From Hymenopus coronatus (taxonomy: Eukaryota; Arthropoda; Insecta; Mantodea; Hymenopodidae): DNA of 64,000 nt. Of this stretch, positions 11,781 through 22,038 are shown in pieces. The position numbers and the translations under genes are program-made. Each line of letters starts with the position of its first letter. Within the stretch, counting starts at the first letter, position 1. The DNA lies in assembly GCA_030762935.1 (NCBI GenBank), contig CM060881.1, positions 99,938,501 to 100,002,500 on the forward strand, read 5' to 3'. Under the pieces are notes generated by a model. The model was not told the DNA's origin, did no database searches, and was given only the letters and a program-made list of their open reading frames with translations.

Positions 11781-11959
11781 GCATCTCAAAGTTGAAAGTT
11801 AATTAAAATCGTCCTTGTGAGTGACTTGCGTTAAAGTGTTTCTTTAAACTTGCTCTTCTTGTCACTGAAATGCTTACCAACAAACTCACTTTTGAATAAC
11901 GAACTTTTATAAACAATACAAACATAAAACCTGAATCATATAAACAGGCGAGTAAATAA

Positions 11960-12250
11960 TTTCAAAAGAAAATTCCTGGTATTGCAGTTTCAGGCAGAAA
12001 ACAGCTGTTAGAGTCTGGTTAATAAGCTTACAACAACGGAATCACCAAAAGCTAAACCTAGCAGCAAAGAACAATGTTCTAACGGCAGGAAATGCTGACA
12101 AAATAGATGCATCATTCCAAAAAGTATTTAAGAGGGGTTGCACAGCCAGTGGGTGTTTCAAAATCCATCTTCATATAGCTACTAAACTTTTAAAATGTAT
12201 ACCTTATAGAGTGAATGTTCTTCATTAGTTACAACCTGGTAACAACGAAA
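11960..12250 (+). pseudogene. IS630/mariner-type transposase N-terminal relic
   Basis: With two frame changes the plus strand reads a helix-turn-helix tail typical of this superfamily: GVSKS near 12153, ATKLLKMY near 12178, then PYRVNVLH and LQPG up to about 12240. Known insect relatives show the pattern SxHRATKLLKxxPYRV followed by L..GD. An inserted base at about 12201 and a stop in place of Gln break it. No DDE catalytic part follows, and a simple repeat begins at 12318. The match is clear over about 30 residues and weak upstream. Confidence 0.55.
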
Positions 12251-12317
12251 ATACCAGGAGCGTCTCAATACAAACGGTCACCACTTACAACAAGGTTACT
12301 TAAACAAGGTGTGTATA

Positions 12318-12430
12318 TCTCACCTACCTACTTATCCACCCACCTATGCATTCAAATACCTACCTACCTGCCTATCCATATGCCACCTACCTATCTGCGC
12401 ACCTTCCCACCTACCACCTACCTACCTTAT
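12318..12430 (+). repeat. Degenerate CCTA-type simple repeat
   Basis: Interrupted CCTAC and CCACC units over about 110 bases. The Tyr/Pro/Thr-rich open frames reported across it are only translations of the repeat. Confidence 0.85.
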
Positions 12431-13500
12431 GAGGAAGATAAAATATTTATTCAATATAAGTGCACTTGATTTCCAATCAAAAATAAATTATTCAATCTAC
12501 TATCTCGTTTATCGTAATTATATTAATTAATTCCATTTAAAAACGTTACCTACATACACAAATTTATATATATACACACATATATTTGACACCTTTATCT
12601 TGACATTTAGTTTCCTAAGTCAGGACAAGATGCAACTATTTTATTTCCAAAGGCCTCATTCATTTACAATACAATTAAACCACATCAAAATATTAATTAA
12701 CTAAAATAAATAAAAACTAATGGCTTCTAGGATTTCCAAACTACTGATATCCAGTAACTATTCATTTATTCACAATTTTAAAATCTCACACAAATATTTA
12801 AATTTTCAAATTCATGATATCTAGTTTTCACCACTTAATGTTAAAACATTAAATAGTATTCAAAATTCAGCTATTAATAATATTACAATTTCCTCACTAT
12901 ACTACATATCAATTTTTTATAAATTTCAAAACTAATATTCAAGAATATTTTTTAATTTGCAGTGTCTTTAACAACTGAAATTTCATTCGTTTAATTAAAC
13001 GCCAGTCACTAAACAAGGTTAACGTTCAATAAAGCTTATATTACATTCACTCATAAATTAGTAATGTGGAAGGTTTTCAACAAACTCTCTCCCAATGTAT
13101 CAGACAGTGCGCGGCCCGCAATATGGCGAACGTACTGTATATGTATATTTCGTATCTTCGAAAAAATTATCGATGTTATGACAATTGCGATTTAGTAATA
13201 TATATTTGCTTTATATGGTTTTCTTTCTTGGAAAACTTGGAGATTATTTTCTCTTAATACTTCCAGGAGGGAAATAACCATAACGCTGAGCTGAGTAGCT
13301 CATTAATAGGCGCATAAAATGAAATTTCTTTATGTTTATGGTACATATTAGTTTTAAAACTTTTAGCATTGTTTGCTCGTATAAGAAATAAATGATACGA
13401 GCAAGCAGTTGCGAAATGTTTAAAATCTGGTATTTCATAATAAATATGTTTTCTCCTTAAGTAGTAGTTAAGAGCATTGATTTAATTTGATTTTTAATGA
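12431..13500. other. AT-rich, no gene seen
   Basis: Long AT-rich stretch with a short TA-type tract near 12565-12590. The GC-richer patch at 13060-13140 was not assignable. Confidence 0.5.
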
Positions 13501-13700
13501 TGCTATCAAAGTCTGAAAGCACCTCAATCGTAGGTTATGTAAGCTCTCTATTATTTTCAGTGTTTTACAGCTATCTTTAAATAAAAATCAAGAGAATTTC
13601 TGCTATCAACGTCTGAAAGCACCTCAATCGTAGGTTATGTGAGCTCCCTATTATTTTCAGTGTTTTACAGCTATTTTTAAATAAAAAGCAAGAGAATTTC
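13501..13700. repeat. 100-bp tandem duplication, two copies
   Basis: Positions 13501-13600 and 13601-13700 align without gaps and differ at five places by my count (about 95% identity). Both begin TGCTATCAA and end AGAGAATTTC. No coding content is visible. Confidence 0.93.
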
Positions 13701-14935
13701 TATACAATTTCTATTATCTTCTCCTAGGGGGAGTTCCACCAAAGATTATAAATCAGCATCTTTCTTAATAATTAAATTCCATAAATTGTTCACTTCTTCT
13801 GCCGATTGTTTACTGCTTTGGCTAGATATGTACGTAACAATTTGACTATGATTTTACCAGTTTTTGGTCACTTCTGATCAGGTTTTTCCAATGGTTGTTC
13901 CTTACCAGCTTAGCCTAATAATATATTGCAGTACTAAGGGTAGCTTTGCTCACTGGATAAACTGTTACTGGTCCAATAACCCCCCTTTTTGGACAAGTGT
14001 ATTGGTTCCTCATTGCCCATTGCCCTGATTAGCTGGTTACCCTTATTTGTTATGAGGGGCATATTTGGCACTGTTATTTAAAGCGAACAAGGTTGGATTT
14101 CCTTTTAGTGTAAGCTATTTGTGTTAGACATTTAACAGTGGTGCCATTCCGTGATCGATTTTAATAGATTTAATTTCAAGCTTAAAATGCCTCCGTGTCA
14201 TTCGCACTGTTCATATCTCTGGAGATTAACTTACACGGAACCCGAAACTAATATATTATTTATTGACTTGTTATATCTAGATTTTAATAATTCTATAGGA
14301 AATATTAGTAATGAAAATTAGTTTTAAGATCGGTCAAAAGGTGGTGTGTTGTAATATTTTCTTCAATGCGTATGCGAAAGACTTGCATAAAATTAAATGA
14401 ATTAAAATGGTTCTATGCCATCAAAAGCAGTACAATACATAACGTGATTATAATTAGCAATTAAGTAACAATTCAACTGTTTCGATTCTTCGATTCATGC
14501 AGCAAAGCAGTAATACTAAATAAACATAGAAACGCTCTTAGTTCTCAATCTCACAGACCATATCATTGTTTTAGTCCATCCGACCATTCGTTAAATTTTA
14601 GCGAAGTTTTCTCTTTTCAGTATCCTATTTGTATATAAGGACTTAATGTCGTCAAGATCAGTTGTTAAATATCATCTTTTAGATGGCATACTATAAAATT
14701 TCAAGTATTAGTTTTGTAGGATTTAACCCCATAAGATACACCACAAAATAGTCAGATTTCACATTAATGTGCTTTTTACTTTCGTTTTCAACGTTAAAAA
14801 TGTGAGCTGTGGCACACGCATTCAACATAATAAGCACAAGGCACCTCAAAACTGTAATGATCAGTGAGATTGTGACAAAAATACACAAAGTCGTTCTTAT
14901 GATCGCCCAGCTGTCATCGAGGTATTTATTTACGT
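13701..14935. other. No recognisable gene
   Basis: No domain, RNA gene or known repeat recognised. Open frames here are below 75 residues and featureless. Confidence 0.5.
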
Positions 14936-14939
14936 TACT

Positions 14940-15066
14940 ACTTGTAGAACCGCAGGCGATGACACTGATGATACGTGGAATGAAGGTGGAGCACCGGTGG
15001 AATGCGACGGCGGAGATAACCCGGGTCGTTTAGGTGAGAGGCAAGTGGTCTTACACTCGGCTGTCG
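14940..15066 (-). mobile_element. SINE family S2, truncated copy
   Basis: On the minus strand the tRNA-like part reads GCCGAGTGTAAGACCACTTG, CCTCTCACC and a B-box start CCCGGGTT, then CATTCCACCGGTGCTCCACC and, at the 3' side, GTCATCGCCTGCGG. The same blocks occur in order at 25416-25598 and 31911-31974. The A-box half resembles tRNA-Ser/Leu-type heads. Open frames on both strands here are a by-product of the SINE. Confidence 0.7.
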
Positions 15067-15224
15067 TCGAGTTAACTAACATTACAAAGATCAAGGTATG
15101 TAGTATCCAACACATTTTATGCGATGTTTTGGGTATCAGAAATATTTCCGCTGATGGGGTCACGTTTGTTAACAATAAACCAAAAAAGCGCATGAATAAA
15201 CATTTCTCAAGGGCCTCTATATTT

Positions 15225-15735
15225 GTTTAAACACAATTTCAAGTATTTTTTCGTAACAGTAGATGTAATATGGAGTTGTCACTATACGCCAGAGACAAAT
15301 GATGGGCTCAAACAGTAGATAACAAGTGAAAGTGCACCAAAGAAAACCAAAAACGTTTACATTTACAGGAAAAATCATGGCTACCGTTTTATAGGAATCT
15401 AAAACGGTGGTGCTCGGACTATTTCCACAAAGAAAGACCATCACCGAAGAGTGTTACGCCTCAATACTGCCCATTTGAAGGATGCAGATAAAACATCCAC
15501 ACCTTGCAAGAAAAAAGGTTATCTTTCTTCACGATAATGCAACCTTCACACACATTTGGAATAGTTTCTGCAAAACTGGCCTTCGCTTCCAAGAGTTTTC
15601 CACAGCTGTTTTTTGACAATGACATTTACATTATGTAATAAAGGCAGAATATATTGAAGATTCACCGGAGTTAGATCCTAGCTATTATTTTTTGTTTTTA
15701 GGAGATGAATCATTTTCGAATGGCTCCACATGCTT
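15225..15735 (+). pseudogene. mariner transposase relic (catalytic region)
   Basis: Plus-strand reading, with frame changes, follows the mariner catalytic domain in order: VTVDVIW (family VTxDETW, first Asp kept) near 15253, YTPET, APKKTK, GLFPQRKTITEECYA near 15415, KKVIFLHDNAT (second Asp kept) near 15515, then SPELDPSYYFLF (family YSPDLAPSDYxLF) near 15666. The N-terminal helix-turn-helix half is missing upstream, where a SINE fragment lies. It would have catalysed cut-and-paste transposition at TA sites; frameshifts make it inactive. Inverted repeats were not identified. Confidence 0.8.
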
Positions 15736-16443
15736 AATAAAATAGAATGTTTACCTTGGATTTACTTGAAATATCCGGTGCAGTCCTTTCGGTAAGAATT
15801 TCACATAATTTTAAATAATTGTTTTGTTTGTTATTTATTTTGCATGTCACAAATAGACAAATGCGTAATTCACAAAAATGTATTTCTCTTTAAAATCAAT
15901 AATTTATTTGAAGTAACTCTTTAGCATAGTCTACGTTCGTATTGGTGTGAATTATAAAAAATAATTCTTTCAAAATGCTGTTGCTATTCAGCCGTTTCTC
16001 GCGATATCATGGAAAAAATATGTAATTTCAAAGCCAGCGTATGTAGTCTGGCACAGTTAAACATGGATATCATTCAGTTTTCTCTATCCCTTTTGTACCT
16101 AAGCGAATTGTCTAATAAAACTATATTGCATAGTTTATCTGAATTAGCAAAATTTTCGTTAAAATATTTTGCAGAAGTTGAAGTATAAAAATACCTATAC
16201 CATAATAAATAGAGAAAATCGTGTGAATGTAAGCTTAACATAGCTTCTTTGCAATTGGAAAGCATTTAATAAATTAATTCTCGTAAAGTATAGTAAAGAA
16301 TAGATACGTTACAAGAGGAAGGTGCAGTAAACAACATATGGTTGAAATTTAGGGCTGCAAAGATAAGAATACACAGTGGCAGCTAATACCATGTTACATA
16401 ATTGTTGTTATTATTATTATATTTATAAACAGGTTTAAAATGT
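15736..16443. other. No recognisable gene
   Basis: AT-rich sequence after the mariner relic. It probably includes remaining mariner non-coding sequence near its start. Nothing else was recognised. Confidence 0.45.
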
Positions 16444-17048
16444 AAAAAAAAAAAAAAAAAAAAAAAAATCTTTCTGTATCCAAAGACCACGCTTTTACCC
16501 TCTTCCCCCACTCTTTTCTATCCTTCCAATCAAAATCCTCTGGATTCATTTCCCTCATTCCTTTTTCAATATTCTTCATCCATGTAAGTCTAGGTCGACC
16601 ATATCTTCCTCTTCCAAGTCAGTTTATTGTAAAACTTGTTTTGGTAATCTTATCTCAGACATTCTGCAGACATGCCCTACCATTCTAGCTGTATATACCT
16701 TATAAAATCTAAAATTGAATTTTGAACGTTCATGGTTTGTCTTATCTCTTTGTTAGAGTGTCTCGTGGATCTCCTGAAACAGTCCATCTCGGTAGATAAT
16801 AATTTTAAATTTAAATTCCTATTCAGTGTCCAAGTTTCTGCTCAAAGTTAATGTACTTCTAGTTATTGATTTATATATCTGTAATTTGGTTGCTAAAGTT
16901 ATATTTTTGTCTCATGACACTCCTGACAATAATATTGTTTCTTTAAATTAATTTTTAATTCCCTCTATTATATTCTTCATTAAGTTTTCTACTCATATAT
17001 TCTAAATCTTCATAACCATCTGCATAACTTTGGATATAAATTATCATT
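16444..17048 (-). pseudogene. RTE-like LINE, 3' reverse-transcriptase relic
   Basis: Minus strand. Near 17035 it reads YADG, the altered YADD box of reverse transcriptase, followed by EDLEYMSRKLNEEYN. A deletion then joins to ETWTLNRNLN near 16840 and EMDCFRRSTRHSNKEIR near 16790, then ILDFI and QLEW near 16690. The tail GRPRLTWMKNIEKGM and DFDWKDRKEWGKRVKAW runs into a T run on this strand (A run at 16444-16468 on plus). These are hallmarks of the C-terminal end of insect RTE-like endonuclease/reverse transcriptase proteins. Stops, frameshifts and the internal deletion make it dead. Confidence 0.82.
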
Positions 17049-17059
17049 AATTATTATTA

Positions 17060-17095
<36 letters not shown>
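17048..17095. repeat. (TTA)n microsatellite
   Basis: About 48 bases of TTA units with one interruption, at the edge of the LINE relic. Confidence 0.95.
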
Positions 17096-17096
<1 letters not shown>

Positions 17097-17546
17097 AAGT
17101 ATTTCCCGTGAGAACACATCGGATTTTGGGGTCCAATACAACACTCCCGCTTCTCTAGTAGGTAAAGATTGAGGAAGAAAAAGAGTTTCTCTAAGGCATC
17201 TGAGGGTGTCAACTTCATATGTAAATTTTGCTTAGCAACACGTGACAAGAAAAGAAAGGTGATTGACCTCGACTGGGCGGGACTCTTTCGCATCTTCATT
17301 TAATCAACTTTCAGGGTTTGGCCCTCTACATTCCTGAGTTCACAGGAAGATAACCAGCGTGCTGATTCATAGAAAATAGCTTCTAGGAAGTCCAGTTGCT
17401 TCCAGGATTCATACAAAGGCCCGAAATACATTGATCACGGCTATTTCATTTTGCTGGATGCTCGAAAAAATGAGGTAAGGAAGGAAAACATCACAATACT
17501 TGCGTCACAATATCTTGTTTTACAAACAGGTTGGAAAATAAGTGAT
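17096..17546. other. No recognisable gene
   Basis: Between a microsatellite and a family A copy. The 68-residue minus-strand frame at 17093-17299 has no recognisable motif. Confidence 0.45.
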
Positions 17547-18105
17547 AAAATCCCATTTGTTGCAGTCGCATAACTTTCTCTAACTAACCTTTCTTATAAA
17601 AGATTATTTCTTTATCTACATTACGCTAATCGAGATAAACATTACCTCAACAGATCTTATTTTTGCTTCTTTGTAAATAGAAGGGAAATAAGTGAATGCA
17701 CAAGCGAAAGCTATGGTAAATTTTTTTAGATGCTGGTTGCTATCTGAAACAGTTGAAATTCGGTTTTCTATGGATACTAGGAGTAAACAAAATAGAGACG
17801 AAAAGAAAGATAAGCTCCTGGTTAAGAAAATTTGAAGCAGGTTTAAACCTGAAACCTATAACTCGGTAGCGGTTAAGTCTACAAAAAATGTATATGAAAT
17901 AAAATGTGTACTTTAACGAAATCTACTCTTACGGTTTCCCAGTTATACGAAAGGTATAACAGTCATCCAGAATGAGAGGTCTTCAGAGGCTATTCCTAGA
18001 AAACTCAAGATATACATTTCGTTTCTCATGAAAACATCTTAAAAATTTGGCATTTTAATAAAAATCGTCTCAGCAATTTTTGAGAAAACCAAAGTTTTAG
18101 AAGTT

Positions 18106-18368
18106 GTTTGTGGACGTCCTTACTACTGTGGTTCTCAGCATCCCATTCCACACTGGAGGTAAGAGACCGCTTAATTTTGCTCAGAGGCCTCTATATTAGG
18201 CTTGAGGTTCTTTTACTTACCGTAAACCTAACACTTACCGGGACGAACGGCTTTACTTCCAAGCTAAGGATTTTTACACCTGAAAAAATCGATCGTCTTC
18301 CGCCGGGTTTGAACCCGCGACCCTGGATTGATGCAGTTAGCATGGTAACCATTGCAGCACGGAGGCGA
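18106..18368 (-). mobile_element. SINE family S1 inserted in family A
   Basis: On the minus strand the head is CCGTGCTGCAATGGTTACC (A box), then CGCGGGTTCAAACCCGG (B box GGTTCAAACCC). Next come the S1 body blocks GTAAAAATCCTTAGC, AAGTAAAGCCG, GTAAAAGAACCTCAAGCC, GAGCAAAATTAAGCGG and GGGATGCTGAGAACCACAG. It interrupts the family A segment between GTTTTAGAA and TTCCATG. Only a very short duplication (GTT or AGTT) is visible. The plus-strand open frame over it is not a gene. Confidence 0.85.
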
Positions 18369-18489
18369 GTTCCATGTAAAGAGTAGTAGTTAAGGGCGAG
18401 GGGAAATTTTCTTGAAAATCTTTGTGTCGGATCCTTGGACAAGTTTGGTATTTAACTGATTTTTTTGTTTTTGAGCTATGCTGCGCACA

Positions 18490-18499
18490 GACACACGCG

Positions 18500-18530
<31 letters not shown>

Positions 18531-18531
18531 A
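18490..18531. repeat. CA/CG microsatellite inside family A
   Basis: Alternating purine-pyrimidine tract, CG-rich then CA-rich, at the position where other family A copies also carry one. Confidence 0.95.
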
Positions 18532-18699
18532 ATACATATAGACACACACACGGACATTTTTTTTAAAAATGCTCTTTTTTTTGGAGTCAATTATCAAAAC
18601 ATGCATTTCCGGTAAAATCTCGATATTAAATTTTGGTTGAATACAATACCTTCTCTATCCACTGTATACATTGGAAATACATGCTAGAGGAAGTAAAAA

Positions 18700-19557
18700 C
18701 TGTTCACAGACTTTAAACAGTAAGAGACAGAACACAACTAATTCGTAGCTGAAATCTCAACCCTCATTTTCCATAAGAGGAAACCTTGTTTTCTAATTAA
18801 TTACAGAAAGTTTCTGTACTTGTAATGAAAACCAAATTATGTTTCGAATCATCGATGTTTTAAATATGCAAACGGCTAGACACGCATTGTGATAATAATT
18901 CTTCGGTATCGTGTGACACTCGCATTCGGAAGACCCCGAGTCCGGTTATTTTTAATTCGACCATTCTAGAATTAAGTATTTTTTCGCCTTTTTCTGTGGT
19001 TAATAAGTGAATGCTGGAGTGGTTTCTGTAAAGCTATGAATTTTCCTGTCTCTCATTTCCTGTCATTTCTTTTTGTAGTCATGTTTTAGGATAGGAGGAT
19101 CAGGCGAAAGGATGACATGGCTAGGCATGTGATGTTGGAATTGCCCTTCACTGACATTCCTGGCATTCAGTGTTTGACACTGGGCGAGATAAAACTATAC
19201 GATTGTCCCACCAACGTCAGTATCCCACACCTGGAAACGTTAGGGACCCTGTCTGCGTCCGATCCTGCCGCCCAGGATTTGATCGCCCTCTGCATTCTTC
19301 TCTCCACCCCTTTCGGAGGTTCTACAATTATAACAGGCCTGGTATGTGCTTTGTAAGGAAATCCTCTTCCGCACCAATACTATTCTACTCTATCCAATTA
19401 GAATAGGTGGACCAACTGCAATGTTACACAATAATGAAGTTTAGGTTTTATCTCTCCATTAATTTGCCTATTTCCTATTTCTAAATTCTAACATACTCAT
19501 CCTTAAACATCGTGTAGGAAAGCAGTTACTTTTGTTGTTGTTTGTTATTTTGTTTTT
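18700..19557. other. No known gene; GC-richer open island 19117-19356
   Basis: The interval is mostly plain AT-rich sequence. At about 19100-19360 it becomes GC-richer, with a 79-residue plus frame (MARHVMLELPFTDIPG...) and a similarly long minus-strand frame. I recognise no domain in either. An eroded transposon coding fragment is possible. Confidence 0.35.
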
Positions 19558-19698
19558 GGTTTTACTTTCCCTACTACGTATGTAAATACGGGAATATTGT
19601 ACCCCAACCCAAAAAAATCTATATTGGAATTTCACTGGAAATTTAAGTTTTGAGGTCTCTGAATAAAACGCGTTTTTAGGAAATGCATATATCCCTTC
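19558..19698 (-). repeat. Family A fragment (end part only)
   Basis: Begins TTTACTTTCCCTACTACG and continues through TTTCACTGGAAATTTAAG and GCGTTTTTAGGAAATGC. It stops abruptly where the family B segment starts. Confidence 0.7.
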
Positions 19699-19815
19699 GT
19701 TAAAAGAGTTGCAGGACTCAAAGGGAATATTTCAAGTTAAAACTTGCCAAAGGAGAACTGGCGAGAAAGATATTCGTTTAGCCCTCTTGCTTATCAGTGG
19801 AGACAGTGAGCGCTT
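19699..19815 (+). repeat. Family B short repeat with a 2A-like reading
   Basis: CGTTAAAAGAGTTGCAGGAC, TATTTCAAGTTAAAAC and GAACTGGCGAGA recur at 52158-52250 with scattered differences. In one plus frame the end reads LALLLISGDSER followed by LPTS. This resembles the LLLISGDIERNPGP-type 2A-like motif found at the start of some non-LTR retrotransposon proteins, with the NPGP part changed. It is probably a fragment of such an element. The two flanking family A fragments may have been separated by it. Confidence 0.45.
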
Positions 19816-19824
19816 ACCTACATC

Positions 19825-20056
19825 CTACCTATAACAAGAAGAGGAAGTGTTGCATTGAACCCCAAAAATGTGATACCGATGGACATACGCGTTTTGGGGT
19901 CCCATGAATTCGATAAAGCATTTTTAGATACCGGTCCGTGAATATATGATGTTCAGTCACTAACAAAATGTCGGTTAAATACTAGACTTGATATTTAAAG
20001 GTCGCCGCCCTACCAAAATATGACACGGAGGTTTTCAAGAAAATCTTCTTTTAACG
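19825..20056 (-). repeat. Family A fragment (end part)
   Basis: Shows GAAGTGTTGCATTGAACCCC, TGATACCGATGGACATACGC, GGGGTCCCATGAATTC and GTTTTCAAGAAAATC, the reversed end half of family A. It is truncated before the core. Confidence 0.7.
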
Positions 20057-20086
20057 GAAAAAGTTAGCGTATTCTTATAAGGCAGC

Positions 20087-20488
20087 AAAGAAACTTTCCT
20101 GGCGACTTACAGCTAGAGTAAGTACTTATTTATTTGTCACTAGATGGACATAGTGGTATTTTCCCTCCCCATCCAATGTTAAGGTAACGAAAGAGTTTAT
20201 CGAGATCACACAACGCAGCAGTGAAATTCAAATACATTTTTAAGTATTGACCGTCCTTTCCGTACTCCTATCGCTTAAAATAAAGGAGCTTTCCTGGCGA
20301 CAAACACGTTAAATACGTACTTATTATTTGCCACCAGATGGCCGTAATACCTTCTGCTCTATTTTTCTTCCTCAATGCTAAGGGAATGCACCCGGTTATG
20401 GAGCCAATGACGCAAGATAACTGTGAAAATCAAATATATATTTCTTATGTATTAACTATCGTTCTCTTGGTCATATCGTATAAATAAA
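20087..20488. repeat. Diverged tandem duplication, unit about 195-205 bp
   Basis: Unit 1 at about 20087-20281 and unit 2 at about 20282-20488 share, in the same order, CTTTCCTGGCGAC, TACTTATT followed by ATTTG, CCA/ACTAGATGG, a CCTC-rich block, AATGCTAAG-like and GTGAAAATCAAAT-like blocks, and a terminal TATC..TAAAATAAAG-like block. Divergence is considerable, so the duplication is old. Confidence 0.75.
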
Positions 20489-21253
20489 GAAATAAGTACA
20501 TTTTTGTTGTAATTATTTAAAATGAACAAGTTATAAACAACGCACAGAACCATTAACCCTTCTTGGAATCTGAAAATGGCAGAGAAATGACGGGATCCGT
20601 TTTAGGTTTAACGTCCTATTGCAGATGTTATTTGACGTTATGTGGTACATGTGCTAGCTAAAGAACATGAAGATACCTGCGTCACCATCACATTGCAATT
20701 GTGGTGCTCTTAATACATTTGATCAAGTAATATTCTGGGTTAAATGGAGAAATTACACATATCTGTGTAATAAAAGTTTATCAATTGCCCTACCAGATCT
20801 ACTTGCTCTTTAGTTATGTCATTGTTAGCCTTAAAAATGGATATTCTGACATAGGTGAACATAGAGAAAGAGGTGGAAAACATTAGGAGTAAAGGAAAGA
20901 AAGAGATTCGGAAGAGGCATGGATGTTATTGTGACTGTCTCCTTAATGTAATTCATTACTTATGCCAGCGTTTACCCGCCACACTATGAAAGGGCTACCA
21001 TTACTGTTATGCCAATGACATCCTTTCTTACCCACGCTGTTAACCGTATGTCATCCTTTCCACAATACCTTATGGGCGCGCTGAGTTCGTCCTTTTCGCA
21101 ATACCAACTATATATGCTACCCTGCGCAGATTATAGTGCTTCATTGCACTTTTGAAATGCTTTAAAGGCATTATTAGACATTTGCAATGGTAAATTTCTG
21201 TTGACACTTCTACTGCCTCATTTCGTTTCCATCGCATTTTTGTCACTTCACAA
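20489..21253. other. No recognisable gene
   Basis: No domain or known repeat recognised up to the start of the Helitron relic. Confidence 0.5.
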
Positions 21254-21895
21254 CGTTCAAAGGAAGAATTAATATGGAAAGTGTTTCCAAATATTTGTGC
21301 AAATTACAAAAACTATGCTTGTTGATCGAACGAGTCATTTTAGCAGCCTCTAATAAGAATGTAGATTATTCGAATATAAAAAATCAGGTTAAAATTGATG
21401 GATAAATGCATTCATTTAAGTCGATCGATTCCATTACCAATCCAAATGAAGTCGTCAGTTTATCTTACTGAATTCCTAAATTCATTGGATTTACCAGGAA
21501 TATCGCCACACAATTTACAGCTCAAGGTTGACTCGGTGATAATTATGCTACGCAATCTCAATCAGCCGAAATTATGCAGTGGAACAAAACTCACAGTTAA
21601 AAGAATTATGAAAATGTTGATTTAAGCTTCTATAATGTAGGAAAGCTCAAAGGCAAGGATATACTTATTCCCAGAATAACATTAATGTCAACCGACTTTG
21701 CTTTTGAATTTAAGCGTGTTGCTTCCGGGGCGCCTTGCATTAGCAATGACAATAAATCACAAGGTCAATTGTGTTTTTCACATGGATAGTTGTACTTTCG
21801 TGCTCGAGAGTCGGCAAAACATCGCTGCTATTTGTTTTCTCTCCGGAAACAAAATTGTACATTACAAGGCATTACAATAAAGTATTGTCAAATTA
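21254..21895 (+). pseudogene. Helitron helicase (Pif1-type) C-terminal relic
   Basis: Plus-strand reading through several frame changes follows the C-terminal end of insect Helitron Rep-helicase proteins: LIERVILAASNKNVD near 21325, SIDSITNPNEVV near 21422, EFLNSLDLPGISPHNLQLKV near 21470, MLRNLNQPKLCSGTKL near 21546, ILIPRITLMSTDFAFEFKR near 21661, LPGRLALAMTIN near 21722 and CFSHG near 21776. The family forms are LPPHxLxLKxGxPIMLLRNLNPPKLCNGTRL and FAMTINKSQGQ. The helicase unwinds DNA during rolling-circle transposition. The Rep nuclease and the Walker boxes are not in this piece. Frameshifts and stops show it is inactive. Confidence 0.88.
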
Positions 21896-21973
21896 TGTAA
21901 TTGTAATTTTACTCCATTGCAGATTCATACTGTAAACGGAAGATTTTGACTGAGTGTTTTTAATTGGTTACAC

Positions 21974-22003
21974 CACACGTGTGAAGTCAAGGCGGGCAGC
22001 TGG
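21974..22003 (+). other. Possible Helitron 3' end
   Basis: A perfect palindrome CACACGTGTG (21974-21983) is followed by GGCGGGCAGCTGG ending at 22003 before a T. A CTRR end followed by T behind a hairpin is the textbook Helitron terminus, but the hairpin is about 20 bases away rather than about ten and is short. Weak. Confidence 0.3.
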
Positions 22004-22038
22004 TAGTTAATAAAATGTTATTGGAGTATTTTATATAC

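Larger units (their letters stand above)
17547..18699 (+). repeat. Family A dispersed repeat, split by a SINE
   Basis: Starts with AAAATCCCATTTGTTGC and TAACTTTCTC, has the core TTACGGTTTCCCAGTTATAC near 17931, is broken at about 18105 and resumes with GTTCCATGTAAAGAG at 18369. A CA/CG tract lies at 18490-18531 and the end is GCTAGAGGAAGTAAAAA. Without the inserted SINE the unit is about 890 bases. Confidence 0.85.

Noticed and set aside
12215..12530. Pro/Tyr/Thr-rich open frames
   Set aside because: They arise from the CCTA-type simple repeat.
18108..18442. Frames of 92 and 83 residues on both strands
   Set aside because: They coincide with the S1 SINE insertion and the adjoining family A sequence; no protein family is involved.
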